Source: DASQVO01 sp035640715 (lineage in GTDB: Bacteria > Actinomycetota > Actinomycetes > Streptosporangiales > Streptosporangiaceae). From it: a stretch of DNA of 11,600 nucleotides. Within the stretch, counting starts at the first letter, position 1. Each line of letters starts with the position of its first letter. The DNA is taken from contig DASQVO010000025.1 of the NCBI GenBank assembly GCA_035640715.1, forward strand, positions 1 through 11,600, in the 5' to 3' direction. Below, in pieces: positions 8,387 through 11,600 of this stretch. Both the position numbers and the translations under genes were made by a program. The notes beneath the pieces were generated by a model that had not been told where the DNA came from, made no database searches, and saw nothing but the letters and a program-made list of their open reading frames with translations.

Positions 8387-8521
8387 AGCCCTTTCGCCCC
8401 CTTGCCAGAGCCAGCGTCCTTCACCCAGAAGACGTTACCTTGTGCGAAATCTCAGTCACTATCCGAGGTGACCAAGACGAAACACCGGCACGTGGAAGGC
8501 CGCAACCCAGCTCACTGTGCA
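8387..8521 (-). promoter_or_regulatory. Upstream region of the mannosidase gene with a small inverted repeat
   Basis: This gap between the mannosidase start and the sialidase remnant presumably holds the mannosidase promoter, but no convincing -35/-10 pair is seen. It contains GTCAC (8455-8459) and GTGAC (8468-8472), an inverted repeat with 8-base spacing, about 70 bases upstream of the TTG start. That is a reasonable position for an operator. It does not match the repeat in front of the regulator gene. Confidence 0.3.
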
Positions 8522-9067
8522 TCAGGTGACGGTCACGTTCGCCCAGGACAACACGCCGGTCCCGTCGCCCATCGAGCAGCAGGCCGACACGTCGACATGG
8601 CATCCGAGCGCTACGACTGCTCGGGCGACCCGGTCAGGGCACCGGGACGCTCGCCACTATCTGCTGCTGGTAGTGGGCGGGGTTCGTGCCATCGTCGTAC
8701 GTGGAGACGCGGCTGCGGCATCCGCAGTCCCGGCCACCGACCAGGTCTGCCCGCCATCGGTGGACTTGTCGACAAACACCGAGGCGCAGCAGTAGCGCTG
8801 CTTGGGGGTGAAGTTGGTGACGGTTGTGTAAATGGTCCCGTCCGGGGCCACGTGCGGCAGCAGGTAGGTGGCGCCCTGCGGCACGTGCGGGGGCTCGGGC
8901 AGCGGCTGCGGCGCGGACCAGTCGGTGTGGGTGCCGTCTGGCCTGGCATCGGCGAACGACACGAACGGCACCGGTGTGACGTGGTGGAAGTCCACCCACA
9001 TGGCGTAGATCCGGTTGAAGTGTGGGCTGGCCGGGCTGTCATCGATGGTTATCCACTGTTTGTCCGG
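8522..9067 (-). pseudogene. Sialidase/BNR-repeat glycosidase remnant, 5'-truncated and frameshifted
   Basis: This is a degraded gene of the sialidase-like (BNR/Asp-box) superfamily, whose intact members are usually secreted six-bladed propeller glycosidases. From 9067 downward one frame reads PDKQWITIDDSPASPHFNRI, then AMWVDF, a degenerate Asp-box (ARPDGTHTDWSAP), HVAPDGTIY, and a textbook Asp-box STDGGQTW at 8764-8741. Near 8715 that frame becomes non-homologous and then stops at 8657. The adjacent frame continues sensibly as STYDDGTNPAHYQQQIVASV and stops at 8634. Farther on the first frame again gives protein-like sequence (AVVALGCHVDVSACC, then GDGTGVLSWANVTVT) up to a stop at 8522. This fits two compensating indels or sequencing errors. 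No signal peptide, start or N-terminal blades are seen before about 9067. The Asp-box identity is firm; the exact boundaries and the final 40 codons are less sure. Confidence 0.6.
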
Positions 9068-9296
9068 CATTGTGCGTATCCCCGGAAGCGAACAGGAGCG
9101 CCACGACGCACAAGACCACGCACCACCCGCCTGTGTCACAACCAGGAGTGCGCAGGCGGGGAACCTTATGATGGTCCCGCTATAGGCAGACGATGTGTCC
9201 TGACGGCGATATCAGCCTGGCGACTGATGATCGGGGTCTGCCGGTTCGAGGGCCCACCGGGCGGCCGGTCGGCGATTGGAGTCGCCGCTGGGGGCC
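9068..9296. other. Stretch without a recognised gene
   Basis: About 230 bases between the sialidase remnant and the small helix-turn-helix gene. The minus-strand frame of the remnant stays open up to a GTG at 9139, but the added residues do not resemble a signal peptide or the sialidase family. A 47-codon plus-strand frame (9193-9336) runs antisense into the next gene and looks spurious. The only structure seen is the inverted repeat at 9126-9160. Confidence 0.5.
9126..9160. repeat. Inverted repeat CCCGCCTG / CAGGCGGG
   Basis: Perfect 8-base arms at 9126-9133 and 9153-9160 around a 19-base loop; G-T pairs could extend the stem inward by about three bases. It lies downstream of the small helix-turn-helix gene on the minus strand, so it could end transcription of the molybdenum hydroxylase operon. 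No T-run follows on either strand. Confidence 0.35.
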
Positions 9297-9554
9297 TTAC
9301 GGCGCGCCGCGGTCGCTTAGCTGGCCCTGGCGGTGAGCTGTGAGACACGCTGGGGGCTGATCCCCCAGCAGGGTGGCTATGTCGCGGACCGACAGGCCGC
9401 GGGCGGCGAGCTGGGTGGCGGCCTGGCTGGTGCGGGCAGTGGCGGCTGCGGCGAGCTCGTCGGCCTGCCGACGCAGGCGCCGGACCTCGAAGGCGGTGGT
9501 ATCCAGTTCCGGGTCGCCCGTGTGGTAGTCGTACTCCAGCGCGACAGACAGCAT
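9297..9554 (-). CDS. Small helix-turn-helix protein with a frame disruption near its C terminus
   Basis: Read as it stands, this encodes 85 residues. It starts MLSVALEYDYHTGDPELD, continues through a charged helix (VRRLRRQADELAAAATARTSQ), and enters a sigma-region-4-like helix-turn-helix (QLAARGLSVRDIATLLG). After that Gly the reading frame gives unconvincing DQPPACLTAH. The next frame gives ISPQRVSQLTARAS and a TAA stop at 9317-9319, which is exactly what a recognition helix should look like. The switch lies at a run of five G (minus strand; 9362-9366), where four would restore a 78-residue protein. The ATG at 9554 sits inside a palindrome, and GTG codons at 9575 and 9578 are alternative starts. 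It follows the FAD-subunit gene by 58 bases on the same strand and may be its last operon member. Such small proteins are common in actinomycetes, but the function is not known to me. Confidence 0.65.
   Translation of the reverse strand: MLSVALEYDYHTGDPELDTTAFEVRRLRRQADELAAAATARTSQAATQLAARGLSVRDIATLLGDQPPACLTAHRQGQLSDRGAP
9352..9366 (-). repeat. G5/C5 hairpin at the frame break of the helix-turn-helix gene
   Basis: On the plus strand GGGGG (9352-9356), loop CTGAT, CCCCC (9362-9366) form a perfect five-pair G:C hairpin. It coincides with the point where the small protein changes frame. It may cause polymerase or ribosome slippage, or a sequencing compression. Confidence 0.6.
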
Positions 9555-9561
9555 AGCTGTC
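9547..9561. promoter_or_regulatory. Palindrome GACAGC-ATA-GCTGTC over the start codon
   Basis: Perfect 6-base arms at 9547-9552 and 9556-9561 with a 3-base centre. On the minus strand the ATG start of the small helix-turn-helix gene spans the centre, and a TTGACA (9563-9558) overlaps the first arm. It could be an autoregulatory operator or an mRNA hairpin hiding the start. No matching -10 was found for the TTGACA. Confidence 0.4.
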
Positions 9562-9612
9562 AAGCTGGTAGACACCACGTTCAGGACGAGCCCGCGCAGC
9601 GGCCTCGTTAGG

Positions 9613-10421
9613 TCAGGGCGTGGCGTCCTCCAGGGCGCGCCGGGTGAGCACACGCGCCAAGTGCTGGCGGTACGACCGGTCGGCGTGAATGTCCTCAGCC
9701 GGCTCGGTGCCCTCGGCGGCCAGGGTGGCCGCCTCCGCCGGGCTCGCGCCGTCGGCGAGGGCCTGCTCGACGGCCCGCGCGCGGATGGGGACCGGGCCCA
9801 TGTTGGCCAGGGCGACCCGCCCGGCGACGGCCGCGGCCCCGACGATGGCCCAGTCGTTCGCCCGCTGGACGAACTTCTGGTAACCCCAGCGGGCATCCGG
9901 CCTGCGCGGCACACGTACCGCGCTGAGGAGTTCGCCGGGCTCCAGGCTGGTCTCGAAGAACCCGGTGAAGAAGTCGTCGGCGGCCACGGTCCTGGTGCCG
10001 CCGGGGCCCATGATCTCCACCGAGCCGCCCAGCGCGACCAGCGCCATCGGCAGGTCCGCGGCGGGGTCGGCGTGCGCGAGCGAGCCGCCGATCGTCCCGC
10101 GGTGGCGGATCTGCGGGTCGCCGACCTGCGCGGCGGAATAGGCCAGCAGCGGTGCCTCCGCCCGGACCAGGGCCGAGGCAGCGACGTCGGCGTGGCAGGT
10201 GGTCGCGCCGATCACAAGTTCGCCCGCCTCGGAGCGGATACCGGACAGCTCACCGACCTGACCGATGTCGACCAGAGCCGACGGGGCGGCGAGCCGCAGC
10301 TTCATCATCGGCAGCAGCGAGTGCCCGCCCGCCAGCAGCTTGGCGTCCTCGCCGAATCGGTCCAGCAGTTCCAGGGCGTGGCCAGCGGAGCTTGCGGCCG
10401 CGTACTCGAACGGCGCCGGGA

Positions 10422-10425
<4 letters not shown>
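9613..10425 (-). CDS. FAD-binding subunit of a xanthine dehydrogenase/CO dehydrogenase-type molybdenum hydroxylase (CoxM-like)
   Basis: This 270-residue flavoprotein is the medium subunit of a heterotrimeric molybdenum hydroxylase. It passes electrons from the [2Fe-2S] subunit to the final acceptor through FAD. The PCMH-type FAD-binding motifs are intact: LLAGGHSLLPMMKLRLA at 30-46 and GTIGGSLAHADPAADLP at 110-126. Residues 146-205 carry the typical VAADDFFTGFFETSLEPGEL and YQKFVQRANDWAIVGAA. The C-terminal domain is a little short compared with the usual 285-290 residues, but it ends in a normal helical region (HADRSYRQHLARVLTRRAL). The ATG at 10425 overlaps the stop of the [2Fe-2S] gene as ATGA, which indicates translational coupling and fixes the start; the longer open frame upstream is only the shadow of that gene. 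Identification of the subunit type is firm. The substrate of the complex is not known. Confidence 0.95.
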
Positions 10426-10934
<509 letters not shown>

Positions 10935-11600
10935 TTAGGCATCCCTCGATTCGCTCGGTCCGCCCGCGGGGCTCGCGGACGCGGGTTCCGCACGTGCTGA
11001 CATCAGTGCCTGCCACACCCGCCGCGGGGATGTCGGCATGTCGATGTGCCGCACGCCGAGGTGGCTCACGGCGTCGATGACCGCGTTCTGCACGGCCGGC
11101 GTCGCCCCGATCGTGCCGGCCTCGCCGATCCCCTTGGCCCCGAGCGGGTTGTAGCTGGTCGGTGTGGCCATGTCGGCCAGCTCGAAGCTGGGGACCTCGG
11201 TGGCGGAAAGGAACGGATAGTCAGCGAACGTCGCGGTCAGCGGGTTGCCGTCGGCGTCGTAGAGCACCTCTTCCAGGAAGGCCTGCGCCGCCCCCTGGGC
11301 GATGCCGCCGTGCCGCTGGCCCTCCGCGAGCAAGGGATTGAGCACCGTGCCGGCGTCGTCGACGGTCACAACCCGGCGCAGTGTCACCTTCCCGGTCTCG
11401 GTATCCACCTCGACGACGGCAACGTGCGTTCCAAACGGGAAGGTGGGGCCCGGCGCGGTGAAGACGGTCCGCACGAGCAAGCGTTCGGTCTCGGCGAGCC
11501 GGGTCAGCGGCACCGACGCCTCCGGGTCGCCGACCACGGTGAAGGCACTGCGTTCGGTGTCGAAGGCCAGATCGGCGGGGCTCACCTCCAGTTCGCTGGC
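10935..11600 (-). CDS. Molybdopterin-binding large subunit of the molybdenum hydroxylase (CoxL-like), C-terminal part
   Basis: This is the final 221 residues of the catalytic subunit; the gene continues beyond the right edge (frame open to base 11600, reading ASELEV before the first internal GTG). The subunit holds the molybdenum-cytosine-dinucleotide cofactor and hydroxylates or oxidises the substrate. Recognisable C-terminal features are PFGTHVAVVEVDTETGKV, the block VTVDDAGTVLNPLLAEGQ-HGGIAQG-AQAFLEE, YPFLSATEVPSFE, and PLGAKGIGEAGTIGATPAV. The Glu of GIGEAG (codon 11121-11123) is the conserved active-site base of the family. The N-terminal segment that separates true CO dehydrogenases (AYxCSFR loop) from other members lies outside the window, so substrate and type remain open. 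It ends in a TAA abutting the ATG of the [2Fe-2S] gene, showing one operon. Confidence 0.95.
   Translation of the reverse strand, partial: ASELEVSPADLAFDTERSAFTVVGDPEASVPLTRLAETERLLVRTVFTAPGPTFPFGTHVAVVEVDTETGKVTLRRVVTVDDAGTVLNPLLAEGQRHGGIAQGAAQAFLEEVLYDADGNPLTATFADYPFLSATEVPSFELADMATPTSYNPLGAKGIGEAGTIGATPAVQNAVIDAVSHLGVRHIDMPTSPRRVWQALMSARAEPASASPAGGPSESRDA

Noticed and set aside
9193..9336. Short plus-strand frame of 47 codons beginning MCPDGDISLATDD
   Set aside because: It has no ribosome-binding site, is not similar to anything I recognise, and runs antisense into the helix-turn-helix gene.
8069..9343. Plus-strand open frame of 424 codons across the mannosidase start and sialidase remnant
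   Set aside because: It spans unrelated regions, has no domain-like sequence, and is antisense to clear protein signals such as the Asp-box.
9558..9563. TTGACA as a promoter -35 element for the small gene
   Set aside because: No -10-like hexamer is found 16-19 bases downstream, and it would place transcription inside the coding region unless the start is farther downstream.
9555..9914. Longer form of the small helix-turn-helix protein (start at 9914)
   Set aside because: The first part is the FAD-subunit gene read in another frame, rich in Ser/Arg/Pro, and not protein-like.

Overview
The window looks like chromosomal DNA of a high-GC Gram-positive bacterium, most likely a soil actinomycete. 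The base composition is strongly G+C-rich, third codon positions are almost always G or C, and GTG and TTG starts are plausible. Two very large secreted hydrolases, a TrmB/LuxR-type regulator and a molybdenum hydroxylase operon also fit a Streptomyces-like or related filamentous lineage. The genus cannot be fixed from the sequence.

Layout. At the left edge is the 3' end of a ROK-family gene (+). It converges on a very large gene (-) for an exported serine peptidase. The peptidase combines a sedolisin-like Glu/Asp/Asp/Ser set with subtilisin-like flanking strands, three related beta-sandwich modules and a C-terminal beta-propeller. A regulator with a TrmB-like N-terminal helix-turn-helix and a LuxR-like C-terminal one is divergent from the peptidase. 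This regulator converges on a gene (-) for an exported family GH92 alpha-mannosidase. Upstream of the mannosidase lies a broken remnant (-) of a sialidase/BNR-type glycosidase, with a clear Asp-box but no 5' part and an interrupted frame. After about 220 bases with no recognised gene comes a small helix-turn-helix protein gene (-). Its frame is broken at a G5 run inside a perfect hairpin. The right end is a molybdenum hydroxylase operon (-) in the order large (molybdopterin) subunit, [2Fe-2S] subunit, FAD subunit, with overlapping or abutting junctions.

How the genes may work together. The peptidase, the GH92 mannosidase and the sialidase remnant are (or were) secreted enzymes that could attack glycoproteins or fungal mannoproteins. 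The TrmB/LuxR-type protein between them and the ROK protein are the kinds of regulator (or, for ROK, kinase) often found beside sugar-use genes. This is inference from adjacency. The molybdenum hydroxylase operon is a separate unit; its substrate cannot be told because the N-terminal part of the large subunit is outside the window. No CRISPR array, tRNA, rRNA, intact transposase or prophage gene was seen.
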